From assembly GCF_000022485.1 (NCBI RefSeq), contig NC_012623.1, positions 2,010,501-2,074,500 on the forward strand: 64,000 nt of DNA, in the 5' to 3' direction. The notes beneath the pieces were generated by a model. It saw nothing but the letters and a program-made list of their open reading frames with translations, searched no databases and was not told where the DNA came from. Below, in pieces: positions 52,126-60,997 of this stretch. The translations under genes and the position numbers were made by a program. This DNA comes from Sulfolobus islandicus Y.N.15.51 (GTDB taxonomy: Archaea; Thermoproteota; Thermoprotei_A; Sulfolobales; Sulfolobaceae). Each line of letters opens with the position of its first letter. The stretch's first letter is position 1.

Positions 52126-53593
52126 AATTGAGAGATGAATTTTGAACTACAGATAAAATTATATTTATTTCCTGCTGATTTATTATTTTAATTTTTACAT
52201 ATATTTTATATGAGATTATGATTAAAAATATATCAAGAACTATACCAAACATATTATTTATAAAAAGAACAGGAAGCAAAAATATACTTGTAGCCAAATA
52301 GATCTTTATTACATCCTTTATCGGCAATTGGTAGTTGTAATTCTTTTTAACAAATGAGAGAGATATTATATATCCGGGAATCCATCCCAGCCAGTTGCTA
52401 ATGAAATATCCGATGTAACTAAATTTAGGAAGCATAAAGAGAAGTAGCAGAACATAAAATACTATATTTATTAAATTTGTTCTAGCTACTAATTTGGAAT
52501 AGCCTTGAAATAGAAGTAAAGAGTTTATAATTGAAGTTCCAGCAGCAGTGGTAATTAAAGGATTTATTAACGATAACCTTAAAAACAACGGAGCTAAAGT
52601 ATATTGAGAGCCTGCGAGAACATAAATTATTTGATAAGCTAGATATTCAACTGATATAAGAATAGGTAATTGTAAAATAATATTTAATTTATATAATTCA
52701 TTAGTTACTTTAACTATATCATGCTTATTTTTATCTAATTTAGACAACGTAGGCTGTAACGCGTAAGATAATGGGTTAAGAATCGTATCAAACAATGTGC
52801 CTAACTTAGATGATGCTGTAAGATTAGAAATCTCGAAAATCGAAAGGATTCTATTTACTAGAGAAGTTGTATATATTCCAGAAATTGAGCTTCCTAAAGA
52901 TGGCAAAACAAAAGGAAATCCAAAAATTACTAGTTCTTTCATGTTATTAATAGATGGCTTACCTAAAAGCGATTTTCTCTTAAGTATTACGATGCCATAA
53001 ATAACTATTGCAGTATACCCTATTATATAACCTATAATAACACCATAAACTCTTAGAAAACTTAATGCTAAACCTACACTTAAAATAGTTTGAACAGAAT
53101 AATGTATTATCCACATTTCACTATTATGTTTAGTAAGTTCTAATCCCAAAATTCCTGAAAATATAGAGCTCGAGGCCCAATAAGGAATTGTAAAAAAGCT
53201 AGCAAATTCGCCATAAGGAATTATCTCTGGTTTATTATAAATATATGTGAATATATACGGTGTCAGCAAATAACCTATAACTGATAATAAAATACCATAG
53301 ATTACATCAAAAATCATTCCAGAAGTTATCATACTATAAGCTTTTGTCAGATCAATTTCTTTATATTTAGCAACAAATCTAGTAACTGCCGTGTTGACTC
53401 CAAGATTACCAAATATACTCACAGTATATGGTAAAGACATAGCTATACTTAATATACCATAGTCAGCTGGTTCAAGGATTCTAATTACTAAGATTGAGCC
53501 TATAAATCCAATAATGTGAGAAATAAATCTTCCTTGTAATAAATTAACATAGTTTAATGTTAGATTTTTTCCAAGTTTTTCTAGGTCAGACAC
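52091..53593 (-). CDS. Wzx-like polysaccharide flippase (MATE/MVF superfamily)
   Basis: 500 aa with about 12-14 hydrophobic segments. The N-terminus (LTLNYVNLLQGRFISHIIGF) and ILVIRILEPADYGILSIAMS match RfbX/Wzx flippases. GNLGVNTAVTRFVAKYKEID holds conserved basic residues. Wzx proteins move lipid-linked oligosaccharides from the inner to the outer face. Start GTG. Its ribosome site ggagg lies in the last codons of the preceding GT4 gene (53596), so the two form an operon. It is the only flippase seen in the window and therefore the likely exporter of the cluster product. Confidence 0.88.
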   Translation of the reverse strand: MSDLEKLGKNLTLNYVNLLQGRFISHIIGFIGSILVIRILEPADYGILSIAMSLPYTVSIFGNLGVNTAVTRFVAKYKEIDLTKAYSMITSGMIFDVIYGILLSVIGYLLTPYIFTYIYNKPEIIPYGEFASFFTIPYWASSSIFSGILGLELTKHNSEMWIIHYSVQTILSVGLALSFLRVYGVIIGYIIGYTAIVIYGIVILKRKSLLGKPSINNMKELVIFGFPFVLPSLGSSISGIYTTSLVNRILSIFEISNLTASSKLGTLFDTILNPLSYALQPTLSKLDKNKHDIVKVTNELYKLNIILQLPILISVEYLAYQIIYVLAGSQYTLAPLFLRLSLINPLITTAAGTSIINSLLLFQGYSKLVARTNLINIVFYVLLLLFMLPKFSYIGYFISNWLGWIPGYIISLSFVKKNYNYQLPIKDVIKIYLATSIFLLPVLFINNMFGIVLDIFLIIISYKIYVKIKIINQQEINIILSVVQNSSLNFIAGILKKILS

Positions 53594-53595
53594 TT

Positions 53596-54681
53596 TTATG
53601 CCTCCTCATATACTTTAAGTAAAGACTTAGCAATATTTATATAATTGAATTGAGATGCCTTATTTAGTCCTTTTCTTATCATATCTGTCTTTAAATTAGG
53701 ATCTGAAAGTACTTTACATACTTTTTCTGCTATATCTTCTGGATCTTCTGGATCGGCTAAAAGTCCAACTCCTTCTGCTAATTCTTTCATTGCCCATCTA
53801 TTTGAAGTTACTACTGGAGTACCACATGCCATCGCTTCTACTATAGGCATTCCAAAACCTTCATAAATAGAAGGAAATAAAAAAACCTCACTTGCGTTAT
53901 AATATTTCACTAATTCTATATCAGGCAGGTGAGTATATATAATAACATCATTAATATTTCCTAGTTCAGACTTAATCATATTTATTCCATAATTCCAATA
54001 TTCTCCAGTAATAACCAATTTGATATCAAAACATTTACGAATAATTTTAAATGACTTTATCAGGTTTAAAGGATTTTTTAGCTTGTCATACCTAGATACA
54101 TTAAGGATAAATCTCCCAATCTTCTGTCTTATCGGAGAAATTTCATGATCATTTAATTTCTTGAATAGTGGATCAACTGGATTATATACAACTGAAATTT
54201 TATCTTCATCTATATTAAGATATTCTATTAATTGGATCTTAGTACTCTCAGAAATTGCAATAACTCTATTAATGTTTTTTATAACTGATTTGAGAATTAA
54301 TATATTAATTTTTTCCTTTTTATTCATAAATTCCGGCAAGGCTAATGGTTTCAGATCGTGTATTGTCAGTAATTTTTTATATTTAGCTGGAAAATAAAGC
54401 ATTATAGTAGCACTAACATAAGGATAAATAAAATGGTATATATTTGGATTTAATTTTTTAACTGAGAAATAATGTGAAAATATATCAGTTAATATATCTT
54501 TTCCAAGTATTTTCGGAAATTTTCTTATTTCTACAAATCTAAATTCTCTGTTCAAAGGATATTTTGATATTAAATACACATCTTCACCTAATTCTTTTAG
54601 ACCTTTATAAAAAAGAAATGTCAATCTACCTAGACTCCATTCTTTGTTAGTGCCAGCAAATCCCATAAGAGCAATCTTCAT
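53596..54681 (-). CDS. GT4-family glycosyltransferase
   Basis: 361 aa. MKIALMGFAGTNKEWSLGRL starts the fold; KKLLTIHDLKPLALPEFMNK and NRVIAISESTKIQLIEYLN are typical of GT4 mannosyl/glucosyltransferases. ILNVSRYDKLKNPLNLIKSF gives the donor domain. FLFPSIYEGFGMPIVEAMAC carries the complete E-x7-E motif and GTPVVTSNRWAMKELAEGVG follows. It is the first gene of the operon with the flippase. Upstream lies the IS1-family element, whose insertion may have altered its promoter. Confidence 0.9.
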   Translation of the reverse strand: MKIALMGFAGTNKEWSLGRLTFLFYKGLKELGEDVYLISKYPLNREFRFVEIRKFPKILGKDILTDIFSHYFSVKKLNPNIYHFIYPYVSATIMLYFPAKYKKLLTIHDLKPLALPEFMNKKEKINILILKSVIKNINRVIAISESTKIQLIEYLNIDEDKISVVYNPVDPLFKKLNDHEISPIRQKIGRFILNVSRYDKLKNPLNLIKSFKIIRKCFDIKLVITGEYWNYGINMIKSELGNINDVIIYTHLPDIELVKYYNASEVFLFPSIYEGFGMPIVEAMACGTPVVTSNRWAMKELAEGVGLLADPEDPEDIAEKVCKVLSDPNLKTDMIRKGLNKASQFNYINIAKSLLKVYEEA

Positions 54682-54737
54682 TACAAGATCACTGAATAAT
54701 TACTAGCTTATAAATTAAGTAGTAACATTTTCAGTGC

Positions 54738-55507
54738 GATGATAATGTCGCCATTATGTTATAAATTCTGGGATTAGCCTTTTATCCCACAAGACTAGGG
54801 CTAATGAGTACTTAACCATCTCTAAACTCCTATTAACAGCCTTCGTAGCCCTCTTGAACCTACCCAACTTGTCCCTTATTGAGGAGTGAAAAGACCCGTT
54901 AGGATTCACGGGTGAAACCACAGTGTGATTCTTTAACCAGAAATACAAGTTGTAATCATCACTAACCCACCTTCCACCCTCTGGAACATAACATTTAATC
55001 TCGTCAAAAGCACTCGCATCCCTATCACCCACGGAAAAAACTAAGTAAAGACCGAGAGTAGTGTAGACGAAACAAGTGAAAAATCCATTTGTGAAATACC
55101 CTTGTGTTCCTAAACAAGTAATAAGTAAACATCTCATCAACGACTTTAGCAATAGTTCTCCCCTCAGCCAACTCCTTATACCTCTGCCCACCATAACGCT
55201 TAATCCAAGTGAAAACAGTACCTAGAGGTACGTTAAGCACCCTGGATATGGCCCTCATACTCATACCATTAGCATACATCTTTAAAGCCTCCTCCCTCAA
55301 CTTCTTGGAATGGTAAGTAGCATCACCCAAGAAGTACCTACCACAATCCCTACACAAATACCTCTGCCTACCCAAAGGCCTACCACACTTAACAACATGA
55401 TGAGAACCACAAGAGGGGCAAGAAACGTCTTGCCTAACTACAGCCTTCCTACCCATAAGTAATACTCGTTATATAAATATAAATAGCTTAATGGCGACAC
55501 TATCATC
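54738..55507 (-). mobile_element. IS1-family element (ISC796-like)
   Basis: About 770 bases. Left end gatgataatgtcgccattat and right end (reverse complement) gatgatagtgtcgccattaa are terminal inverted repeats. It carries an InsA-like and an InsB-like frame on the minus strand. The same terminal sequence is found on the three MITEs at 14385, 19656 and 43767. It lies between the GT4 gene at 53596 and the GT2 gene at 55862. A clean target duplication could not be fixed. Confidence 0.7.
54754..55456 (-). pseudogene. IS1-type transposase, two frames
   Basis: The N-terminal frame (55025-55456) has the zinc ribbon DVSCPSCGSHHVVKCGRPLG...YLCRDC and helix-turn-helix KMYANGMSMRAISRVLNVPL of InsA. A second frame (to 54754) holds the DDE part: FVYTTLGLYLVFSVGDRDAS, GRWVSDDYNLYFWLKNHTVV, FHSSIRDKLGRFKRATKAVN. 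The two overlap around 55025-55194, and a change of frame near 55095 would join them. IS1 uses programmed -1 frameshifting at an A6C site, which is not seen here. Either another shift signal is used or the copy has decayed. Confidence 0.65.
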
Positions 55508-55861
55508 TCACTCAATATTTTAGCTTATAGTTATAAGACACCTCTATTTGAAGATAAAATTTCTCAATTAATTAGATTAAATTCTTTTTTAATACTTAAC
55601 TTTCAGATATTTTAGAGAGCTTAGTTAATAGATTTTATAATGGGAATTTAGCATATAGAATCTGAAGAGTTAACATTAAAAGGCTTTTATATTAGATCCC
55701 CTTATGGAAAGGGAGGCCAACATTAAATAGTTAAATACCCTATACACTAATAGGAATATACCTCTTACTTTTAATAACTTTGGTTTTTAATATTAATCTA
55801 GAACATGTACATTATAGCTAGAAACCTAACTCTTTATAAACTAGTATAGTTAATAAATAAT
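55508..55861. other. 354-base A/T-rich intergenic region
   Basis: Follows the right end of the IS1-family element and precedes the GT2 gene at 55862. It contains long A/T runs and likely promoter sequence for the next gene. No coding frame or repeat was seen. Confidence 0.4.
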
Positions 55862-56794
55862 GTGAATGAACCGTTAGTAAGTATAGTAATACCAACTTTA
55901 AACTCTGAGAAGACCGTTAAAGGTACTTTAGAATCATTACAAATACTTGACTACAAGAACTTTGAATTAGTAGTAGTAGATGGACATTCAACTGATAATA
56001 CGCTAAATATAGTGAAACAGTTTGTAGAGAAATACGGAATAAGAATAGTATTAGAGGAGAGGAAAGGTAGAGGTGTAGCTTATAACAGAGGAGTTTTAGA
56101 AAGTAAGGGTAAATATGTAGCATTTTTAGATAGTGATGCACGAATAGCTACTCCAACATGGATAAAAAATGCAGTTATATTAATGGAAAATAATGATAAG
56201 ATAGGAGTTGTTTTCACTAAAGTTTTTTCTCCTCCAGATTCTAAATTTTTGCAAAAATCCATAGATACATACCTTTGTAAAGGGTTTACAACTGCAAATG
56301 GAGCAATCTATAGAAAAGATGCAGTGTTAAAAGTAGGAGGATTTAACGAAAAAATGAATTATATGCAAGAGGATGAATTACTTTACAAATTAACGAAGGC
56401 TGGATACAAATACGAAGTTAACTTTAATGATAAAATATATCATTATCATAGAGACTCAATAAGATCTTACATAAAGCAAAATATGGAGGCTGCATATGGT
56501 GCTAAAATTTTCCATAAATTAACCAAAGAGAAATGGGTTATAAGAGATGCATTAACTAGATTAACAATATTTTTTGCCTCAATTATTTTTGGGTTATCAT
56601 TGATTCTGCTGAATATTAAGCTATTTTTAATATTATTATTGCTATCATATATTATTTTATTACTTAAAGTAAATTTCGAGACTTGTAAACATTATAGATG
56701 GTCAAAATATATATATTTATCCCCTTTTCTTATATATATCTCAATTATAGGTTATTCAATAGGTTTTTTAACCCAAAGAGATAAAAAGAGATAA
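55862..56794 (+). CDS. GT2-family membrane glycosyltransferase
   Basis: 310 aa, GTG start. VSIVIPTLNSEKTVKGTLES, ELVVVDGHSTDNTLNIVKQF and KYVAFLDSDARIATPTWIKN form the GT-A core with metal site DSD. NGAIYRKDAVLKVGGFNEKM and MQEDELLYKLTKAGYKYEVN follow. Two C-terminal membrane helices (IFFASIIFGLSLILLNIKLF and a second Leu/Ile-rich one) anchor it, the layout of dolichol-phosphate-type or lipid-linked transferases. It starts a five-gene operon: the stop overlaps the next start (TAATG). Confidence 0.88.
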   Translation: MNEPLVSIVIPTLNSEKTVKGTLESLQILDYKNFELVVVDGHSTDNTLNIVKQFVEKYGIRIVLEERKGRGVAYNRGVLESKGKYVAFLDSDARIATPTWIKNAVILMENNDKIGVVFTKVFSPPDSKFLQKSIDTYLCKGFTTANGAIYRKDAVLKVGGFNEKMNYMQEDELLYKLTKAGYKYEVNFNDKIYHYHRDSIRSYIKQNMEAAYGAKIFHKLTKEKWVIRDALTRLTIFFASIIFGLSLILLNIKLFLILLLLSYIILLLKVNFETCKHYRWSKYIYLSPFLIYISIIGYSIGFLTQRDKKR

Positions 56795-57456
56795 TGGTTG
56801 AGGTTTCGCAGTTAATAACTCAATATAAGATGATATACTCGCAATATCTTTTAAGCTTGGAATTATATAGGATAGAAACTTATTTATTATTAGTTTTACC
56901 ATTAATGTTTTTTGCTATCTATTATTTTTTCGGAAAAAAACTAAAATACCATTATTATCTAATATGGTATAAAGTTAATAAAAAGAAAAAAATTGTATCA
57001 TTAAAAAGTGGAAAAGATCCTATAAGTAATGGTATATTAGTTGGAATTATTATAATTTTACTATTATTTGGATTTGGAATATATACATTAAATATTCAGC
57101 CCAAGGAAAATTTCTCAGAAATGGTTATCTTAAATTCTAATGGCATTATTGGAAATTATCCATCACATCTAGTTCCTGGAGAAAATGCATTAATTTATGT
57201 TTTAGTCCAAAATCATGAAGGTATACCAATGCTTTATCAAATTAAAGTGATTTTAAATGATAACAATACTAATATAACTCTATATACATCATATAATATA
57301 GTTAACAATAATGGCGAATGGAAATTACCTATAGCTTTCGCTATAAATTCTACTGGAACTTTTAAATTGGAAGTAATGTTATATTACTACAACTTAACTT
57401 TACAGAGGTTTATATATACAAATATCTTTAACCAGTTAGTAGTTAGTGTAAGTTAA
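56794..57456 (+). CDS. DUF1616 C-terminal half (membrane protein)
   Basis: 220 aa with two membrane helices (YLLLVLPLMFFAIYYFF, GILVGIIIILLLFGFGIYTL) and an outer beta domain: FSEMVILNSNGIIGNYPSHL, VPGENALIYVLVQNHEGIPM. This matches the exposed C-terminal part of archaeal DUF1616 proteins, which have the pattern NYP--L--GE----V-I-NHE. DUF1616 proteins are recurrent in archaeal glycosylation clusters. Outer domain has N-glycosylation sequons. The TM bundle normally before it in one chain is found in the next gene. Function unknown. Confidence 0.65.
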   Translation: MVEVSQLITQYKMIYSQYLLSLELYRIETYLLLVLPLMFFAIYYFFGKKLKYHYYLIWYKVNKKKKIVSLKSGKDPISNGILVGIIIILLLFGFGIYTLNIQPKENFSEMVILNSNGIIGNYPSHLVPGENALIYVLVQNHEGIPMLYQIKVILNDNNTNITLYTSYNIVNNNGEWKLPIAFAINSTGTFKLEVMLYYYNLTLQRFIYTNIFNQLVVSVS

Positions 57457-57457
57457 G

Positions 57458-57937
57458 ATGATGATTATGCAAAAAAGGGAAGTAGAGACAAGTAAAACCG
57501 TCGAACAAATGGTAAATGAACTTGTAAATAAAGGATATAGTGAAATTGAAGCAATTAAGATAATACATGATAAATACGAGATAGAGAATAAATTAGATTT
57601 CACTAGCATAATTATTCATATATCATCATTGATCTTGATATTATCTCTATTCAATTCTTCAAGTTTCATTATATCATTAAAAATAGCTTTAGGCATATTT
57701 TACTCAATATTTTTTGTAGGATATGCTGCATTGCGAATATTTTATCCAAAAGAGTTAAAACAACTATCTAGTTTACATACTTTAGGTATTTCGTTAGCAA
57801 CAAGTTTTGCTATAATAGCTATGATAGGTCTGTTATTAAACTTTACTATAGGTATTACTATATATACAGGAATAATAGGCATAGTAATCTTAACCGAAAC
57901 GTTTAATATAATATATAATTTAAGGGGATATAGATGA
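57458..57937 (+). CDS. DUF1616 N-terminal half (membrane protein)
   Basis: 159 aa. A soluble N-terminus (VEQMVNELVNKGYSEIEAIK) resembles a UBA-like helical hairpin. It is followed by four membrane helices, including LKIALGIFYSIFFVGYAALR, FYPKELKQLSSLHTLGISL and FAIIAMIGLLLNFTIG. This matches the N-terminal DUF1616 block (LGLPFVLFLPGYAL, P-x-E-L--ER---S--LS-A). It begins 1 base after the previous gene. So DUF1616 looks split in two, with the C-terminal half encoded first. The two proteins probably assemble in the membrane. Confidence 0.6.
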   Translation: MMIMQKREVETSKTVEQMVNELVNKGYSEIEAIKIIHDKYEIENKLDFTSIIIHISSLILILSLFNSSSFIISLKIALGIFYSIFFVGYAALRIFYPKELKQLSSLHTLGISLATSFAIIAMIGLLLNFTIGITIYTGIIGIVILTETFNIIYNLRGYR

Positions 57938-58176
57938 ATTATAAGACATTCCCTATTATTTTAGGATTAGAATATACGTTAATCTCAACAGTTTTGTCTG
58001 TACTCAATTTAACCGATATTAAAGCATATATAATTTTATTTGCTATAGCCTCTGTAATAACAGAAATTATATATTATCCTTTATCTAAAAGAACAAATTA
58101 CGTTATTTCTGCTATTACCGTGTTCTGGGTAATATTGAGCATCTACTTTATTTTACAAATATTTGGTTTGACATAA
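57934..58176 (+). CDS. Small three-helix membrane protein
   Basis: 80 aa, starting ATG within the previous stop (ATGA). Three hydrophobic segments: FPIILGLEYTLISTVLSVLN, AYIILFAIASVITEIIYYPL, YVISAITVFWVILSIYFILQ. No motif recognised. Tight coupling with the DUF1616-like genes suggests it is a subunit of the same membrane complex. Confidence 0.65.
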   Translation: MNYKTFPIILGLEYTLISTVLSVLNLTDIKAYIILFAIASVITEIIYYPLSKRTNYVISAITVFWVILSIYFILQIFGLT

Positions 58177-58187
58177 GGTGGAAGAAA

Positions 58188-59855
58188 ATGAAAATAGAAA
58201 AAATACAGATAACATTGCTTTTAATTTCTATAGAATTAACTCTAATAGATATAGTTAATATATCTATATCTAACTATAATTTGCTTAAATATCCTTTTGG
58301 ACTAACTCAAGAACTACCACCTATATATTGGATAACGGAATTTATTACAGCAACTGCTTTCATAATACCTTTAATTAAATTTAAAGATTTTGATAGAAAC
58401 GTATACAATTATACAATGCCTATAGCTTACCTGCTACTTCTTTTTGATACATTTTTCATATTTAATTTTATAAATCCTGTTTTTATATTATCGAGAGATG
58501 AGTTAGGTCATTCAGCGGAGGTATTCAAATTACTCGTTAAACATTCTACAATGAACAATCCTAATACTTATCAAGCATATTATCCTTTAGGATTTATTTA
58601 CGGAGGTATATCATTTCTAATTTCAGGATTTACTCCCACATCATATTTCATATTCTTCGGACCTATGTTCTTTACTATATTTCAGAATTTGGTAGTGTAT
58701 GCGTTACTTAGACTCTTTTTTGAGTCTCCTAAATCTGAATTAGGAATATTAATTTATATGTTATCATCTATGCCTTTTTATGTAGCCGAATGGTCACCCC
58801 AGTTAATGTCATATAATCTTTTGTTCCCAGTATTTCTGATATTGGGATTGATAATAAAAAGAGGAGGAATAAGATTCGTGCCACTACTAATTCTCCTATC
58901 AGAATTAACTGGTTTAACTGACATAGGAACATTTGGAAGTGCTATTACAATAATTATTTCTGTTTTAATATTTTCAAGGAAAATAGGTAAGCTAAATCTA
59001 AAATTCGTTATTTATGCAGCTACATTAACGGCATCAGTTTACATTTATTGGGTTTACTTTAACCCTTTAGCACAAGGAGCATTAGGTGGTGTTCACGTAC
59101 TTATAAACGATTTCGTTAAAGTTATAGAATCAATATTTATTCCTCAAGCAACAAAAAATCTTGTACTTCCTTCCAGCACGTTAATATATACATTTATACC
59201 TTCTTCACCATATCATTTGTATTCAGTTGTAAGTAAATTATTGGATGGTGGTATATTTCTTTTAACCTCTATAATATCTTTCATTTACCTAATTGTCTCG
59301 AAAAAAACAAATAACTATATTTGGCTAGCCTTTTCTGTAGGTAGCGGACTATTATTAATGCAGTCCGCTATAGGATTAGCAGATAATATAAGTAATGTAT
59401 TAACAAGAATGATCCCTCAAGCAATGACATTTTATACTATTATTATAATATATTTTCTATATGATAGAAAAATTTTAAAGACAATATTTACTCTATTTCT
59501 AGTTGCACTAATCCCTCTTTCGGTATTGGGATATGCAATGATAGCTACTTCTGAACATTCACCTGAAGCAGCATTTTTAGGTGGAAAATTATTAGGCGAA
59601 TATGGAATTAATACACCTTCAACTTATGGATTTTATGTAGCAGTATATGAATATGAAGGTAAAATTATGCAAAGTTATGGAACTAGTTTACAAGGAATTA
59701 AATTTGCGGGACCATATATAGAAACATTAGTGCTATATTTTGGTGGTCCAACTGAGGTAAATGACTACCAAAGCTATTATAATGGAATTGTACAAAACTA
59801 TACGATATTCTTTAACTCAGGTGACTTAATTGCTGGAGTAAATTGTTTCGTATAA
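58188..59855 (+). CDS. Large polytopic membrane protein, GT-C or Wzy-like
   Basis: 555 aa with about 11 transmembrane segments. FILSRDELGHSAEVFKLLVK follows the second or third helix; an acidic pair and His in the first outer loop is the hallmark of GT-C glycosyltransferases and oligosaccharyltransferases. AYYPLGFIYGGISFLISG and WSPQLMSYNLLFPVFLILGL are further GT-C-like blocks. The C-terminus (SPEAAFLGGKLLGEYG, FAGPYIETLVLYFGGPTEVN) is an outer domain. It may use a polyprenyl-phosphate sugar to extend or polymerise the glycan outside the cell. A ribosome site (aaggtgg) precedes the ATG. Its end overlaps the next gene on the opposite strand by 30 bases. Confidence 0.6.
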   Translation: MKIEKIQITLLLISIELTLIDIVNISISNYNLLKYPFGLTQELPPIYWITEFITATAFIIPLIKFKDFDRNVYNYTMPIAYLLLLFDTFFIFNFINPVFILSRDELGHSAEVFKLLVKHSTMNNPNTYQAYYPLGFIYGGISFLISGFTPTSYFIFFGPMFFTIFQNLVVYALLRLFFESPKSELGILIYMLSSMPFYVAEWSPQLMSYNLLFPVFLILGLIIKRGGIRFVPLLILLSELTGLTDIGTFGSAITIIISVLIFSRKIGKLNLKFVIYAATLTASVYIYWVYFNPLAQGALGGVHVLINDFVKVIESIFIPQATKNLVLPSSTLIYTFIPSSPYHLYSVVSKLLDGGIFLLTSIISFIYLIVSKKTNNYIWLAFSVGSGLLLMQSAIGLADNISNVLTRMIPQAMTFYTIIIIYFLYDRKILKTIFTLFLVALIPLSVLGYAMIATSEHSPEAAFLGGKLLGEYGINTPSTYGFYVAVYEYEGKIMQSYGTSLQGIKFAGPYIETLVLYFGGPTEVNDYQSYYNGIVQNYTIFFNSGDLIAGVNCFV

Positions 59856-60941
59856 TTCTATAGTTTTATTTGATACTATATCCCATTCAAAATTTTTTGC
59901 TACATATAATGAGTTTTTACCGAGTTCTTTTCCGTTTTCTATAGACTTTAATATAGCATTTGCTACTTGATTATAATCTTCTGGATTGACAGTATATCCG
60001 TTAAAACCATCTTTAACTACTAAATAGTTAGGACTATTCTTTGATACTACTATTGGCAAACCTGAACCTAGTGCATCAAGTACTGCAGAGCTTATTCCTC
60101 CATCGCCAAATGAATCTCCTAACATTACAAAAACATCTGAAACACTATAAATATACTTTCTCTGATTATATGGTAAAGGATTCATAAAAAATACTTTACC
60201 ATTTAGTCTAAGTTCGTTTACCAATGATTGTAAATAATCCTTAAGATATCCCCAAGCTACTAATACTAACTTAGAATTAGGTATTTTATTTAATACAATC
60301 TGGAAAGCTCTAATTAACTCTGGTAATCTTTTTCCTTTAACTAACTGCCCTAGATATAGTATTATTATGTCATCGTCATTAAATCCAAATTTAGCTTTTA
60401 TCTCAGATTTTGACTCATTTATTTTTAATCCCTCAATATCTATACCTAACGGAATAAGTATAGGGTTAATTTTTACGTATTTTTTTATTTCATTCATTAT
60501 TATTTCATTTGGTACAATATATGCTGAAGCCATTTTATAAATAAAATACATATATAACCTTCTAAAATTTCGCTTAATTTTAGAAGTTTCTCTTAAACTA
60601 CTTGCGCCTATGATAGTTACTACTTTTTTCCCTATTGGAAATAATTCTATACCAGCGTAATATCCACCTATACCATGCACTATATCCGCATTTTCCATTA
60701 TTTTCAATGTTTTTGGTGACGAAATTAAAATCCTTAAAGCATATAATTTACCTTGAAAATTAGGCGTTTTAACATCAATTAAGGTAAAGTTATCATTGAT
60801 AGCTTTTACGTTATTTTTTATACCAATTCTTATACCTACAACTTCTATTCCTTTTTTACTTAATCTTTTAGCTAATTCAAATGAGTACGCTTCTATTCCA
60901 TCCCAAGGCTTGTCAGTAGACGGGAAAAGTACTACTTTCAT
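59826..60941 (-). CDS. GT4-family glycosyltransferase
   Basis: 371 aa GT-B enzyme. VVLFPSTDKPWDGIEAYSFE carries the acceptor loop. GKKVVTIIGASSLRETSKIK, AYIVPNEIIMNEIKKYVKIN and LYLGQLVKGKRLPELIRAFQ follow. The donor-binding segment GDGGISSAVLDALGSGLPIV departs from E-x7-E (Gly/Ser-rich, Asp for the last Glu), so donor handling may differ. The C-terminus ends in a normal helix. Tail-to-tail overlap with the GT-C-like gene. Start ATG with TATA-like sequence upstream. Confidence 0.85.
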   Translation of the reverse strand: MKVVLFPSTDKPWDGIEAYSFELAKRLSKKGIEVVGIRIGIKNNVKAINDNFTLIDVKTPNFQGKLYALRILISSPKTLKIMENADIVHGIGGYYAGIELFPIGKKVVTIIGASSLRETSKIKRNFRRLYMYFIYKMASAYIVPNEIIMNEIKKYVKINPILIPLGIDIEGLKINESKSEIKAKFGFNDDDIIILYLGQLVKGKRLPELIRAFQIVLNKIPNSKLVLVAWGYLKDYLQSLVNELRLNGKVFFMNPLPYNQRKYIYSVSDVFVMLGDSFGDGGISSAVLDALGSGLPIVVSKNSPNYLVVKDGFNGYTVNPEDYNQVANAILKSIENGKELGKNSLYVAKNFEWDIVSNKTIELYETIYSSN

Positions 60942-60997
60942 CGTGTAATATCTTTAAACTAAATATTTAAAGATTAGCAGAAATTAAGTTGAGTAGA

